Assembly: GCF_009905375.1 (NCBI RefSeq)
Contig: NW_027417593.1
Span: 21,445-85,444, forward strand
Length of the DNA: 64,000 nt
Reading direction: 5' to 3'
DNA from: Apium graveolens
Lineage: Eukaryota > Streptophyta > Magnoliopsida > Apiales > Apiaceae
Part shown: in pieces, positions 34,991 to 46,143 of the stretch
Layout: every line of letters begins with the position of its first letter
How positions within the stretch are numbered: position 1 is the first letter of the stretch
The notes under the pieces: model-generated
Told to the model about the DNA's origin: nothing
Seen by the model: the letters and a program-made list of their open reading frames with translations, nothing else
Databases searched by the model: none
Translations under genes and position numbers: made by a program

Positions 34991-36850
34991 ATGGTAGCTA
35001 TATATATTGAAGCACAGGTAGAATATAAACCTACTAAATATATAAAACAAAAGATATTTATAGATAGCGGAGCAGATATTTGTTTAGCTAAAGAAGAAGT
35101 ATTTACTCAACAAAAATGGAAACGTACTAAAAATAGAATAATAGTAACAGGATTCAATAACCATAAAAAAGAGATAGATATAATAGCAGAAAATGTAATA
35201 TTTATATTAGGAAAAACAAGGTTTAGGTTACCTATAATATACCAAGAAAATAATATGAAACAACAAATGTTACTAGGAAATAACTTTTTAAATTCTTTTA
35301 AAACTCAAATAATAAAACAAGATAGGATAAGTTTGTTAACACCTTACGAAAAATGGATAGTATTAAAAAGAATAGTACATGTAAAATCAATAGAAATAAG
35401 TAATATTAAAGCAGAAAGAAAAACTAATTTAGAACTATTAAAACAAAAATATTTAAAAGCCTTAGAAATAAATTTTGGAGAACATCCAATGAAGCTATGG
35501 GAAAAAGAAAAAATATACGCTGAAATAAAACTGATAAATCCTAATGATATAATTAGAAACAGACCAATAAGATATAGTTCAAAAGATCAAAAGGAGTTAG
35601 AAGTTCAAATAAAAGAATTATTAAATTTAGGACTAATACAAGAAAGTAAAAGTCCACATAGTAGCTCAGCGTTTTTAGTAAGAAATCATAATGAAGTAAA
35701 AAGAGAAAAAGCTAGAATGGTAATAGATTATCGAGAACTAAATAAAAAGACTATATTTGATGGATATTTTTTACCATATAAAAGAAATTTAATAAACCAA
35801 ACAAGTAATAAAAAATGATTTAGTAAATTTGATTGTAAAAGCGGATACTGGCAAATAAAATTAACTAAGGAATCTAGATGTTTAACAGTATTTAGCGTTC
35901 CACAAGGACATTACGAATGGATAGTACTACCATTTGGATTAAGAACAGCCCCACAAATATTCCAAAGAAGAATGGATAAAATATTTAGAGAAATGAATGA
36001 TTTTATTCTAGTATATATAGATGATATATTAATATTTAGTGACAATTTAACAGATTATTCAAAATATCTAGATATATTTATTCAGACTATTAGAAAACAT
36101 GGAATCCTATTATCATAAAAGAAATCAGAAATATTTAAACACAAAATAGAATATTTAGGATATATTATAGATTCCGAAGGAATTCAATTACAAGAACATA
36201 TTTCAACAAAAATAAAGAATTTTAAAGAAACTTTAGAAAATAAAAAAGAAGTACAACAATTATTAGGAATAGTAAATTACGCTTCAGATTATATAAAAGA
36301 CTTACCAAAATTAAGAAAACCTCTACAAGATTTAATAAGGAAAAATAAAACTTTTGAGTGGAAAGAAGATCATACAAATGCAATAAGAGTACTAAAAACA
36401 AAGGTAGAAAATGTACCTAAACTACGATTACCCAAAGATACTGATCAATTAGAATTATTTACAGATGCTAGTGATATAAGATGGGGAGCAGTATTAGTAG
36501 CTTTTGAAAAAGATGATATTGATAAAGAAAACCCTTTAATATGTGGATATGCAGCTGGAACTTGGAAACCCATTGAAAAGAATTATCATATTAATGAAAA
36601 GGAATTGTTAGCGGTAAAATTAGGAATTAAAAGATTTCATTATCATTTACTACCTGTAAAATTTGTTGTAAGAACAGATAACACTCAAGTAAGATCATTT
36701 ATATTCAATAAAATTGACCCTTTACCAGAATTAAATAAGAGAAGAAATTGGCAAGCATTCTTTAGTTGTTATGATTTTATTATTAAAAATATATCAGGTA
36801 CTAAAAATGTTCTTGCAGATTTTCTTAGTAGAGAAAATGGACAGAGATAA
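34991..36850 (+). pseudogene. Pararetrovirus protease, reverse transcriptase and RNase H, two internal stops
   Basis: One frame of about 620 codons cut by TGA at 35816-35818 and TAA at 36116-36118. The protease has the active site IFIDSGADICLA near 35055 and LLGNNFLNSF. RT has ARMVIDYRELN, SGYWQI, LPFGLRTAPQIFQR and the catalytic YIDDILIFS near 36017. RNase H has ELFTDASD, NEKELLAVK and RTDN, then a tail with DFLSREN. This is the enzyme set for copying pregenomic RNA in the cytoplasm. The integrase of LTR elements is absent, which separates it from gypsy elements. Confidence 0.93.
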
Positions 36851-37778
36851 CAAGAATATTCAACTGATGGAAATGATACTAGAAGAAATCAAGAGGAAGA
36901 ATGAACAAATTGCAACCTTGACCCAAGAAGTTAACAACCTTATAAAAAATCTTGAAGGAGCTATAAAGCTTACCAAAAATATTACACCCCAAACTTTTGT
37001 ATCAAGACTAGCTACAACTCCTACAATATCAACCCTTACCCAAACAGAAATATCCAAACCAGAACAACCAAAACCCCAAGTTTCTATATCAGACAGAATT
37101 AAATATCCAAAAGAGTATATAGACGCCTTTGAAAAGATAACAAAATTTTATGACTACAAGTCCAATAATACCATCCTCAGAACTGGAAAGTTTAGTAAAT
37201 ATCCAAGGTATATCTGCGAAGAAGACGCTGATCCTAAAGTGGTAGAAAGCTTATTAATGTTGAGATTTATTGATAAAATCATGGTTGATGAAACATTAAG
37301 AAGTATATCAAAACTTCCACCACTAATAGTTGAAAGCGTTAGTGCAATGATGCAATCATATGGACCAGGAGGAATATATGGAGTACAGGTATTTGATGCT
37401 TGTACCGACTTTGTAGGAAAACCAATAATAATATGTCAGATATTCATGTATGGTAGGAATACTACTATAGAAGGCGATAATACTAGTCTCAAGTCTCCTA
37501 TGCCATGCACAATCGAAGGATTTCAAGAATGGATGTCAAATAAAAGAGCAATTGGATTATCAGTTCTAAAATCCAAACTCGAAGATCTTATAAAAGGGAG
37601 GAAGGCATGTGTATTAGGAACAAGTATGAAGGGAGACGTAGAAGAAATACTAACATTATATTATAATAATGATGTTTTGAAAACAGATACAAGTGATTTA
37701 GCAGGTATGCATAACAGGATAACAGGTGGAAATCATGCACCACAAACCAAGGAGTTTTTCAAGGCTATTATTACATGA
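36837..37778 (+). CDS. Pararetrovirus last frame (313 aa), intact, function unknown
   Basis: The ATG at 36837 overlaps the RT frame end by 14 bases, suggesting reinitiation. Residues about 10-45 are a coiled coil. A Pro/Thr-rich linker (residues 50-90) follows, then a compact domain (residues about 95-300) with KYPRYICEEDADP, SMMQSYGPGGIYG-like text and a Gly-rich end. It holds the place of the transactivator/viroplasmin gene of caulimo- and soymoviruses, but I see none of the motifs I know from that protein. It is the only large frame of the provirus without a break. Confidence 0.6.
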   Translation: MDRDNKNIQLMEMILEEIKRKNEQIATLTQEVNNLIKNLEGAIKLTKNITPQTFVSRLATTPTISTLTQTEISKPEQPKPQVSISDRIKYPKEYIDAFEKITKFYDYKSNNTILRTGKFSKYPRYICEEDADPKVVESLLMLRFIDKIMVDETLRSISKLPPLIVESVSAMMQSYGPGGIYGVQVFDACTDFVGKPIIICQIFMYGRNTTIEGDNTSLKSPMPCTIEGFQEWMSNKRAIGLSVLKSKLEDLIKGRKACVLGTSMKGDVEEILTLYYNNDVLKTDTSDLAGMHNRITGGNHAPQTKEFFKAIIT

Positions 37779-37901
37779 CAAAGAAAAAAGACTGTAGTAG
37801 TTTTAAAACCCTTAGTAAAGGAAAGAGCATGTTCTAATCCTTTCGAGTAAGATTGTAATAACTCCTGTTATTTCAACATGTAATATTATAGTAACCTTAT
37901 G

Positions 37902-38129
37902 GCCCAAACGAAGTTTGGTGACCATAACATATTAGAAAATGTTTTTACGGCCCAATGAAAATTGGTGACTGTAATATATGATTCTACAGCCCAATGAAAA
38001 TTGGTGACTGTAATATATGATTCTACGGCCCAATGAAAATTGGTGACTGTAAAATATGATTCTACGGCCCAATGAAAATTGGTGACTGTAATATATGATT
38101 CTGCGGCCCAATGAAAATTAGTGACTGTA
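37902..38129 (+). repeat. 39-bp tandem array upstream of the pararetrovirus promoter
   Basis: Five units with the marker GCCCAATGAAAATT at 37950, 37989, 38028, 38067 and 38106, an exact 39-bp period. A diverged sixth copy starts at 37902. The array lies in the intergenic region 350-580 bases upstream of the TATA box. Confidence 0.93.
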
Positions 38130-38159
38130 AAAACATCCAAAAATGATTGAATTCCAGAC

Positions 38160-38470
38160 AGAAGGCATCAAAAGGAGTGGACGAAATAAAAAGAAAAAGC
38201 GGGAAGAATAAAAGCACAGAAGAAAAGTTGCAAAGTTGAAAAAGAAGGCAAAATAATTCAGAAGAAATGGACACAAGAGAAAGCAGGACAGAGGAAAAAA
38301 TTACAAAGTTGAAAAAGACGACAGAAGAAAAAGTTTCAAAAGTTGAAAAAGTTGACAGAAGAAAAAGTTAGAAAAGTGGAAAAAGAAGACAGAAGAAAAG
38401 AAAAAGGAAGGGATGAAAGAAAAAGAAGGAAAGAGAAGGAATATTATGTCGGAAAAACATATCATGTAAT
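38160..38470 (+). other. Purine-rich tract
   Basis: About 300 bases almost free of pyrimidine runs on the plus strand (AGAAGAAAAGTT-type repeats; densest at 38375-38440). Candidate plus-strand primer region or promoter spacer; the frames across it are low-complexity. Confidence 0.5.
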
Positions 38471-38485
38471 AGAAAACTCTACCTC

Positions 38486-38492
38486 TATAAAA
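38486..38492 (+). promoter_or_regulatory. TATA box of the pararetrovirus pregenomic RNA promoter
   Basis: TATAAAA in CTCTATAAAAGAGGAG. Transcription would start near 38518. An AATAAA follows at 38704-38709 and the primer site about 565 bases downstream (counting through the repeat), distances like those of the CaMV 35S unit. Confidence 0.7.
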
Positions 38493-38703
38493 GAGGAGAA
38501 TTGTAACCAAAGAGGCATGAGTATTGTTATCAGTTTAAAAAATCCATCACTTGCTTAGTTGTTTTCTCTCTGAGTTTTCTTATACAAATTTCTTTTCTAT
38601 ATACATTAATGGCAAGCTAAAAACCTCACCTCTGCAATCTATAACAAGATAACATACAGTTTATATATATATTTAAGCTGAAATTCATATAGATCGAGTA
38701 CCT

Positions 38704-38709
38704 AATAAA
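38704..38709 (+). terminator. Candidate polyadenylation signal of the pararetrovirus
   Basis: AATAAA about 185 bases after the predicted start site, where terminally redundant pregenomic RNA would end. Confidence 0.5.
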
Positions 38710-38954
38710 CATCTACTATTAAAATAATTATAAAGATGAAGAAGCAAGGAACGGTAGATAGTCCGTTGAGACGCCTGAAGTTGCAGAGCCCAAGATGACG
38801 GGGAAGTCGAAATAGGGCATAGCATTCACCAGGGACTCCGGTGAGCTGTTCTTGATTCATCAACTCTATAATTGCTTAAATGGTTTTGCTTATTTGGTAT
38901 GCGATTAATATGATAGAAAACTTAATTATATAGAAATAACTGTTATGTGTAAAT

Positions 38955-39082
38955 TGTTATGGATTGTAGAGAAATTATAAAATCATATTTTATGATTTAT
39001 ATATTTGTGTGCCTTCCCTCTTTAGGGTTATCAGATATAGAAAACGATCCTCAATCAATCTGAAAACGATCCCCAATCAATC
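38955..39082 (+). repeat. Right 128-bp terminal repeat of the pararetrovirus
   Basis: Ends exactly one base before the place where the primer site starts in the left copy, and is followed directly by the 18-bp target duplication. Confidence 0.93.
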
Positions 39083-39100
39083 TAAATACAATTTTTAAGA

Positions 39101-40106
39101 ATTCCTTTGTTACTTTTTTAAGATCAAGGCATTTCACTAATAAAATCATTTGTCATCTTATAAATAATAAAACATTAAAAAATATATATTAAAATTGATC
39201 AAATCAATACATTTCACTAATAAAAAGTTATGTCATCTATATAAATAATCAAAAGTTAAAGAATATATAATAAAATTAGTAAAATCAGCATTTTCTTAGT
39301 CACAATTGCGATAGTTAGAGAATTTTTTACAATGGATCATTTTGTGTATTTCTGGCTTTCATTGATAAAATATATATACAAAATTTTCAAAGTAAAATCT
39401 AAAGATTTATTATTTCCTGAGCAATAGGTAAATTTGATTTATCAAAATGATCCAAGAAGTTAATTATCATTTAAAATGGGTGTTGATATTTACACACCCT
39501 TAATTGTTTATTACAAATCCTCTTATCATATTTGACAAAATTAATCTCATATTCTCCTTGTTTAAGTAGTTCGCCAAAATTTTTTAATTAGTTCGCCAAA
39601 TTTTGTTGCACCCAATTTCTCAAGTATTGCAAATAAATTGGATTGAAAATAAATTAAATTTAAATTTCAAATTATTTTTGACTGAAAACTTGTCTAAAAG
39701 TTTTCATTCTCTTAAATCTTTCTTTTTGCTAAATAATCTTATTTGAATATAACTTAATCAAGTGAATTAATTGTTAGTCTTATTATGTTTACTTGAATTT
39801 AATAATCTTTTAATGTGTTAAATTTTTAAAGTTCACCAGCTTTTATTTGTTTGTTAGCCTCATAGTTTAATTCAAATAAATTAAGTAAAATATAAAATAA
39901 CATATGATAAATCATTAATTTTTATTAACTTACTAAATATTCAAAAGATGTAGACCATACATCTACAAATCATGCAATGCAATTATTTTTATAATGTAAT
40001 GAGAATAAAATTAAGAAATATTTGACAGTGATGAAATAAAATTCTTACATTGAATTTAGCCAAGTAAATGCCTGAATGAAAGATTGTGAGGACACGAGGG
40101 TGTTAG
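39101..40106. other. AT-rich intergenic sequence
   Basis: No gene recognised. Two loosely related stretches, CATTTCACTAATAAAA near 39130 and 39209, suggest a short local duplication. Confidence 0.5.
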
Positions 40107-41680
40107 TGTGCGTGGTTAGAGACAACACTATTATATTTATGTTACGAGACATTTGGATTATTAATTATGATTCTATGAATTATTTTTTAGTAATTTATTA
40201 TACCTTTATTTTCTGCGATAAAATGTTAAATTAATAAATGTCCTTGGAATATGATATGTAAATCTATATCTCTAAGTATGTGACTTAGAAATGAGATTAT
40301 GAGAATGGTATTTATATTCCTAAAGTACCTAGTTAAGTAACGATAATAAATACATTGAGACTAGTGTGTTTGTTGATTGATGATCACATCTCATTGGTCA
40401 TAGGTATGGTGATACTAAAGTCAAAACACATGCACATGTATTAGATACATGGTACTGGATTGACTCGTTGTGAGATACTACATGTTTATAGTCATAAGTT
40501 AATCTCACAGTGATAATGATGTATTGGTCATTAGCTTAGACCTGAAGTCATTATATTTATATACGAGAATTAATACACCTTGATACTATTGAGTGTTATC
40601 TGTGACCGAGTAATAATAAAAGTAGGCATTGGGTATATTATGAATCGTATGAGAAATATGAATGATATAGATTGGATTTAACTCTCCTATATTAAGGATT
40701 GATATTTTGGCCTCTTGATTGAGTAAGACTATAAAATGCATGGTCGTGCTCAAATACTGATTTGTTTAATAGTTTACTCATTGATCAAGGAAACAAGGAT
40801 TAAACGTTAACAGGGGATGATACAATACATGCCTCGAGTTTGATCTATAAAATAAGGCTAAAGGGATTATATTACATTTTACATTATTCACGAAAGGTTT
40901 AATTGAATCACGAATTATTATTATTACTTGGATAGCAATGATGTATTACTAGATGTCACTCATTGTTTATAATTTTATTATTAGGAAATAAAATTATTGC
41001 CAACATAATAATAACCTAAAGGATCACACACAAAGAATGTTTAAAACGAAGTGTTATTTAAATTTTAAATATTTTATTATTATTAGTTCAAATTTAATTA
41101 TTAAATTAATTAAGTGAGACTTGATAAATTATACATATATTAGAATTCGAATTTAATAGTAATAAAAAACCCGAAATCAGAATGGGTTATTTTCAGAAAC
41201 CCGTTAGGTTTAGGGTTAGGCCTTAATCGCTCTCCCCTATATATACATTAAGATGTACATTTTAAGGGTTACTTGTTATATTTTGTTTTTGAGAAAAACC
41301 CTAGCACCTCTACGTTTTAGAGAGGCTAGAGAGAGGGGGGAGAGAGAGAGAGAAAGAGGCAATCAAATCGGCTAGTACTGGCTCCGGTGATCGTTGGACG
41401 ATTGTACGTTCGCGTAGATATCTTTGGAGAGCAGATCTTCTCAAGGAGGCTTGCTGTGATTCAACAAGATCATAACTTCCATTATTATCATACGGAAATC
41501 TTTATTAAGGTACACGAACCTATTCTCCATTATTATCCAGTCATTATACATAGATCCTGCGGTAAGGATTCAATTTTTTTTTGTTTTCCGTTGCGTTTTA
41601 TGTCTGAATCCCTAAAAGAGGGGTAATATGACATTTGAGGAGGGTAATTTAGTCAAATTAATAAATAAGGGTGTCCAACA
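40107..41680 (+). mobile_element. Probable LTR-retrotransposon remnant (solo LTR or non-coding part)
   Basis: A long non-coding stretch with the look of a plant LTR: TATA box in CTCCCCTATATATACAT near 41235, then a GA-rich segment at 41325-41358 and a 5'-UTR-like run to about 41600. I could not find matching ends or a target duplication. The frame at 41387-41626 is not convincing. Confidence 0.4.
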
Positions 41681-42579
41681 AGTAATTTAAAGAAAAGAAA
41701 AAAATGTGGAAATTTAATTCCTGAAAAGTTTTGTAGGGAATTAAAGAATTGTTTTTTTGAAAATTTGGAGAGAAATTCCACAAATATATGTTTGAGGTTG
41801 AACGCCAACTTACAAGTATGTTACTGAACTCGAAAACTTGCTAACGCATAACAAAAATAACTTGCAATTTAGTCATTATATATTATAAAATTTCATAAAT
41901 ATTACATCATCACGACTTTAACGGAATCTGTCTTTATTAGTTTTTTCAAATAAATTAGTTAGTTAATTTTGTTCCTTTTTTAAATGAATCAATTAATTTT
42001 TTTATTTTTTTATGAAATTAGTTTTTTCTAAATATATCCGTTAGTATTTTTTGCTAACTATATTAATTTGTTTTTTTGCTAAATAAATATGTTGATTTTA
42101 TTACTAAATAAATCAATTATTTTTTATTAATAAATCAATTTGTTTATTTTTTACGCACTTATTTTCAAAGAAAATTTACTTATAAATTTATTTATTTATT
42201 TGAAAATATTGATTTTATGAAATTTATAAAGATTATAAATGATAGATTTTACGAAATTATAAATTTTATGAAATTTAGAAATGATAGAACTTAAGTCATT
42301 TTGTTATTGTATGTTGACTGCAGTTACCTAAATGCAAAATTTTATTAGTTTAATGAGTTGACTGCAAAAAAATTTTGTTAACCGCAAGTTCAATAGTAGT
42401 TTAGTTATGTTTTAACCTATTACTCCTGTATATTGTCTCCAAATTTTATTCTCACAATTTAAAAGATTTTGAGACTGAAAAAATATTAACTCATTTTTTG
42501 TTCTTTTCTTTTATTTATTTCGTTTGACCATAAGAAGAAAGAAAGAGGAGGTTTGTATCTTCGTTGATCTGAATCAAAT
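41681..42579. other. AT-rich intergenic sequence
   Basis: Low-complexity TTTATTTATT-type sequence around 41940-42210. No gene recognised. Confidence 0.5.
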
Positions 42580-42581
42580 TA

Positions 42582-42814
42582 CTCCCTCTATTTTTTAGTA
42601 TATGACGTTTGACTTTCTGGCACACATCTTTAGAAGGTTTGACCATATAGTTAAAATAATTTTTTTCAAAAAATTATTTTTGTGAATAGAAGTTTTGATC
42701 TCATATTTATTCAAAAAAATAATTTCTTAAAAATAATAATTCTAGCTACGTGGTAAACCCTCCTAAATATGTGTGTCAAAAAGTCAAATGTCAGATATTA
42801 AAAAATAAAGGGAG
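42582..42814. mobile_element. Stowaway-type (Tc1/mariner) MITE
   Basis: 233 bp between TA dinucleotides (42580-42581 and 42815-42816). The ends are the classic CTCCCTC-TATTTTTTAGTA and its complement TATTAAAAAATAAAGGGAG, with TGACGTTTGACTTT and its inverted partner AAAGTCAAATGTCA just inside. Confidence 0.88.
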
Positions 42815-43023
42815 TACTACTCTACATCATTCAAGTTTATGATCATGAAGAACTAAGTAAAGAATCGAAAGAGAGAGCTCGGAAATATATTCACAACATT
42901 GAGTCAAACTTTACAAAAATAGAAAAAGATTACTTAACTAACTTTATATTCTATTATTCTCAACAAAAAAAAACTTTTTGTTCTTTCCTATCTATTTATA
43001 TGGATCAATCTGTTATGAAAAGA

Positions 43024-43120
43024 TTGATGACTCAGTATCAGACTTTATATTCTATCAAGCTTTCAGAATCTGAGTCATCATCACTTTCAGAACTTGATGA
43101 CTCAGTATCAGACTTTATGA
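43024..43120. repeat. Short duplication at the truncated end of the SIRE gag
   Basis: TTGATGACTCAGTATCAGAC plus TTTAT occurs at 43024-43048 and again at 43096-43120. The first copy lies outside the gag frame, at the break where the element stops. Confidence 0.7.
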
Positions 43121-43934
43121 AAAGAGCTTTACCCTTGTCTTTCCTTGAGTAAGCTGCTTTGGGGGATTCTTCTTCAGGCTTAAGAGCAACTGTCCTTGAC
43201 TTTCCTCCTTTCCTCTTGCTTCTTTGTTCCATCTCAAGTTCATGAGTCTTGAGCATTCCATAGATTTCATCAAGAGTTGTTTCATCAAGATTGTAGTTGT
43301 CTCTTATTGTCGTTGCCTTCAAATCCCAGCATTCAGGAAGAGCTAACAGGAATTTAAGGTTTGAATCTTCAAGATCATACTCTTTATCAACCAATGATAA
43401 ATCATTCAAAAGTTTGACAAATCTATCATATAAATCATTCAATGACTCATTAGTCTTTGAGTCAAAATGTTCATACTCTTGAGTGAGTATTGTCTTCCTG
43501 TTCTTCTTAATTGTGTCAGTTCCCTGACACCTTGTTTCCAGAGCATCCCATATCTCCTTAGCAGTCTTGCAGTTGATTACCCTATTTGACATTACATTAT
43601 CAATGACACTATGCCGTAAGTGTCGTACCTTAGCATCCTTAGCAATTGATGTTATATCTTCAGCAGTATAATCACTCTTTTCCTTTGGTACGGTCTTTGC
43701 TGCTTCACCTGCAACTGCAACTGCGAGCTTGGTTGGTTTGTGAGGCCCTTCCTTGATTCTATCAAGGTATTCTGGATCTGTTGCTTCCAGGAACATGGTC
43801 ATCCTTACCTTCCATATGGGATATTCAGATGGTCTCAGTATGGGAACTCTGATAGTCTCATACCGACTTTGAATTTGTGTCTTTGGAGGTTCTTCAGTTT
43901 TTATAGGCTTAGTTGGAGTTTCTGTGTCAGACAT
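43038..43934 (-). pseudogene. SIRE-type copia gag, truncated
   Basis: 298 open codons from MSDTETPTKPIKTEE. The copia gag domain is clear (YPIWKVRMTMFLEATDPEYL, TAKEIWDALETRCQG, LNDLYDRFVKLLNDL). It ends in a Ser/Asp-rich stretch and stops before any zinc knuckle. Protease and pol do not follow; the sequence beyond 43024 is unrelated. It starts 41 bases from the primer site of the adjoining LTR, so it is the 5' part of a second SIRE copy. Confidence 0.85.
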
Positions 43935-43974
43935 GATTGTGTTTGGATCTTAAATGTATGTGTGTTAACAGATT

Positions 43975-43987
43975 GGCTCTGATACCA
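43975..43987 (-). other. Primer binding site of the SIRE copy (initiator tRNA-Met)
   Basis: The minus strand reads TGGTATCAGAGCC, two bases inside the LTR at 43990. Confidence 0.9.
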
Positions 43988-43989
43988 CT

Positions 43990-44600
43990 TGTTAGGTCAC
44001 ACACACTGTAGAGGGGGTGTATACAGTGTATAATACAATCAAATCGAACTTTAATATCTTAAGTAACAGAAAACAAACTTTACTGAAACAATAAACTCTG
44101 TTACAGTATGGAAATGTTACCTCTCAGTGATGAACAAATATCACGAGAGCTGCTAGGGTTACAATGAATAATCTTCTTGAATATGATAACACTTATAGTG
44201 TAAACCCTATGCCTGTGTTTATATACTACACAGTTACAAGATAATCGCTAATTGATATGGAATATAATTCTGCTTCCTAAAATATATCAATCAGATATCT
44301 TTTCTTCCAAGTATTCCATTCTTCACGGAACTCCTTCTTCATGCATATCTCTTCTTATGTTTATCTCGATCTTCTTTCCTTTAATCAGCTACTGTCCTTA
44401 GCTGAACGTCCTTCAGCACTTAAGTTCTGATATCTAACTTCTGATGATTATCTCCTGATAATATAAGTACTGATATCCTTAAGTCATGACTTCCAGTATA
44501 AGTACTGATTAATGGTTAAGTACTGATTTGTCCTGTTAAGTAAGATCTGAAATCTAAACATAAATCATATTAGCCATGACATTATCAAATATATCTAACA
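43990..44600 (-). repeat. SIRE LTR shared by two tandem copies
   Basis: 611 bp, plus-strand TGTTAGGTC...ATCTAACA. On its right it meets a polypurine tract (44601-44612, minus strand GTTGGGGGAGAT), so it is the 3' LTR of the element to the right. On its left it meets a primer site and gag, so it is also the 5' LTR of a truncated copy. Confidence 0.88.
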
Positions 44601-44808
44601 ATCTCCCCCAACTTGTAAATTAGCATAATGTACAAGTTTAACAGATATTTGATGATGTCAAAAACATTAAGTACAAATGCATGAGAATTAGACTAGATAA
44701 CTACAACTTACAGTCCTTAAAGCTTTACCAATATTTAACTTCTGATAACAACTTCAGTCTGTACAAATATCAGAATTTAAGCAGTTGTAGATCTTTGACT
44801 TGGCTTCA

Positions 44809-46023
44809 TTATCTGATCTCTCTGATGTCAGGAGTTGTTCTGAGATAGTTCTTCAACAAACATCTCTCAGCATATCTAAGTTCATCAATCATTCTCCTTT
44901 TGGCATCTTTAAGCTCTGCAGTATCTTCACCAATTTGAAAGATTGCAGCTTTGAGATCATTGATATTTGCTTTTCTTATATCCTGATCCAGTCTGATCAA
45001 ATAAGCTTTATCAGACTCAAGATTGAATTCCACAGCCCTGTACCCTAAAAAGGTAGTTACAATTTGAACAGAATTGGGCTTCATTTCAACTATATCACCC
45101 TTGTGATCTCTGTACTTTGGAACGTATGTGTTGTCAGACATAACAGAATAAAGCCTTTTATGTCTCTGAATCTGATCCTTCAAATAGTTTGCAGCAGTCC
45201 CTGTCAATTTGTCATCCACTTGAAGTAAGAATAATACATGCTCCAATTCTTCAAAATACTTCAATGGAATGGCATTTTGTCTTATATGATAAACCCTACC
45301 ATCTGTCATGAAATACAACAAGATGTATTCTTTCAAGTAGGTATGGTAAACCATTTGTACAGATTCTAGTTGATTCAATCTCTCAGGAGTTGCTCCAATA
45401 CCTGGTTCACTCAAGGAAGTTGGATCATTAGTAGTGTTATGTATTCTTCTTTCATTAGCACTTCCCAATCCAGTTTTATCTCTTGCTTCCTTTCCAGTAA
45501 CTACTCTAGCTTCAAAACCACTTGTAGTAGTCTTCAAAGATTGAGTCTGTTTTGCTTTAGTGAATCCTGGTAGGAGTGTCTTTGGTCTATCTTCTGATAT
45601 CAAGTTAACTTGAGCTATGTCAGAGGTTACTTGCTTCTTCTGAGTATCAGAACTTACAATTTCTTGACTCTGAACAACTTGAGCCATGTCAGAGGTTGTT
45701 TTAAGAACTTTTCTTGAAGTCAGAGCAAGATCATCCTTTTCATCAGTAATTTCTTCATTCTCAGGAGGCACATAAACCTTGATAGGTTCACCAACCTTTT
45801 CTTTACCCTTGGATCTTGGATCTATCTGCGGTTGTGATTTAGCCAATGTTGCTTCAGTATGTGTCCTTTCTTTGATCACAATGTCTTTGAGTTTTGGAAG
45901 TGGCTTTTTACCAGAAGCTTCAGATTTAGATGCAACTTTCTCTGATTTAAGTCTGGCTTCTTCTTCCATTAAACTCTCCAAGTCCATTCCTGGATTTTCC
46001 TCAAGAAATAACTGTCTTGACAT
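44809..46023 (-). pseudogene. SIRE post-pol frame, C-terminal segment (404 codons)
   Basis: Starts MSRQLFLEENPGMDLESLM. A charged, disordered first half is followed by a more ordered second half (VYHTYLKEYILLYFMTDGR, then PKYRDHKGDIVEMKP). It is in the same frame as 46947-46144, so both are one ancestral protein. There is no clear transmembrane segment, so the env label is doubtful. Confidence 0.65.
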
Positions 46024-46143
46024 TTCCTCATCAAGATCTAAAAGTTCATCAGAACTTATCCTTTTACCAATAGCAGAACTTATTCTTTTCCCAGTATCAG
46101 AACTTGTCCAGTGACTTGTGATTTCAGCTTGTCTTGATGTGAA

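Larger units (their letters stand above)
30468..39082 (+). mobile_element. Endogenous pararetrovirus (Caulimoviridae), nearly complete, inactive
   Basis: One genome unit of 8487 bp plus a 128-bp terminal repeat, flanked by a perfect 18-bp duplication (30450-30467 and 39083-39100). It carries an initiator-Met primer site, small coiled-coil frames, a 30K-type movement protein, coat protein with zinc knuckle, protease-RT-RNase H and a last frame of 313 codons, then a TATA promoter. No integrase is present, as is usual for this family. Gene order resembles caulimo- and soymoviruses; the genus is undecided. Movement protein, coat protein and RT all carry stops or shifts. Confidence 0.93.

Noticed and set aside
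37886..38140. Minus-strand frame with a 13-residue repeat (VTNFHWAVESYIT)
   Set aside because: It is the shadow of the 39-bp DNA array in the viral intergenic region; no start context or partner on that strand.
30468..39082. Calling this element a gypsy LTR retrotransposon
   Set aside because: The 128-bp repeats and primer site would fit, but there is no integrase, no polypurine tract beside the right repeat, an 18-bp duplication, and a movement protein and caulimovirid-type coat protein.
41387..41626. 79-codon frame after a TATA box
   Set aside because: It lies in an LTR-like transcript leader; composition and lack of domain argue against a gene.
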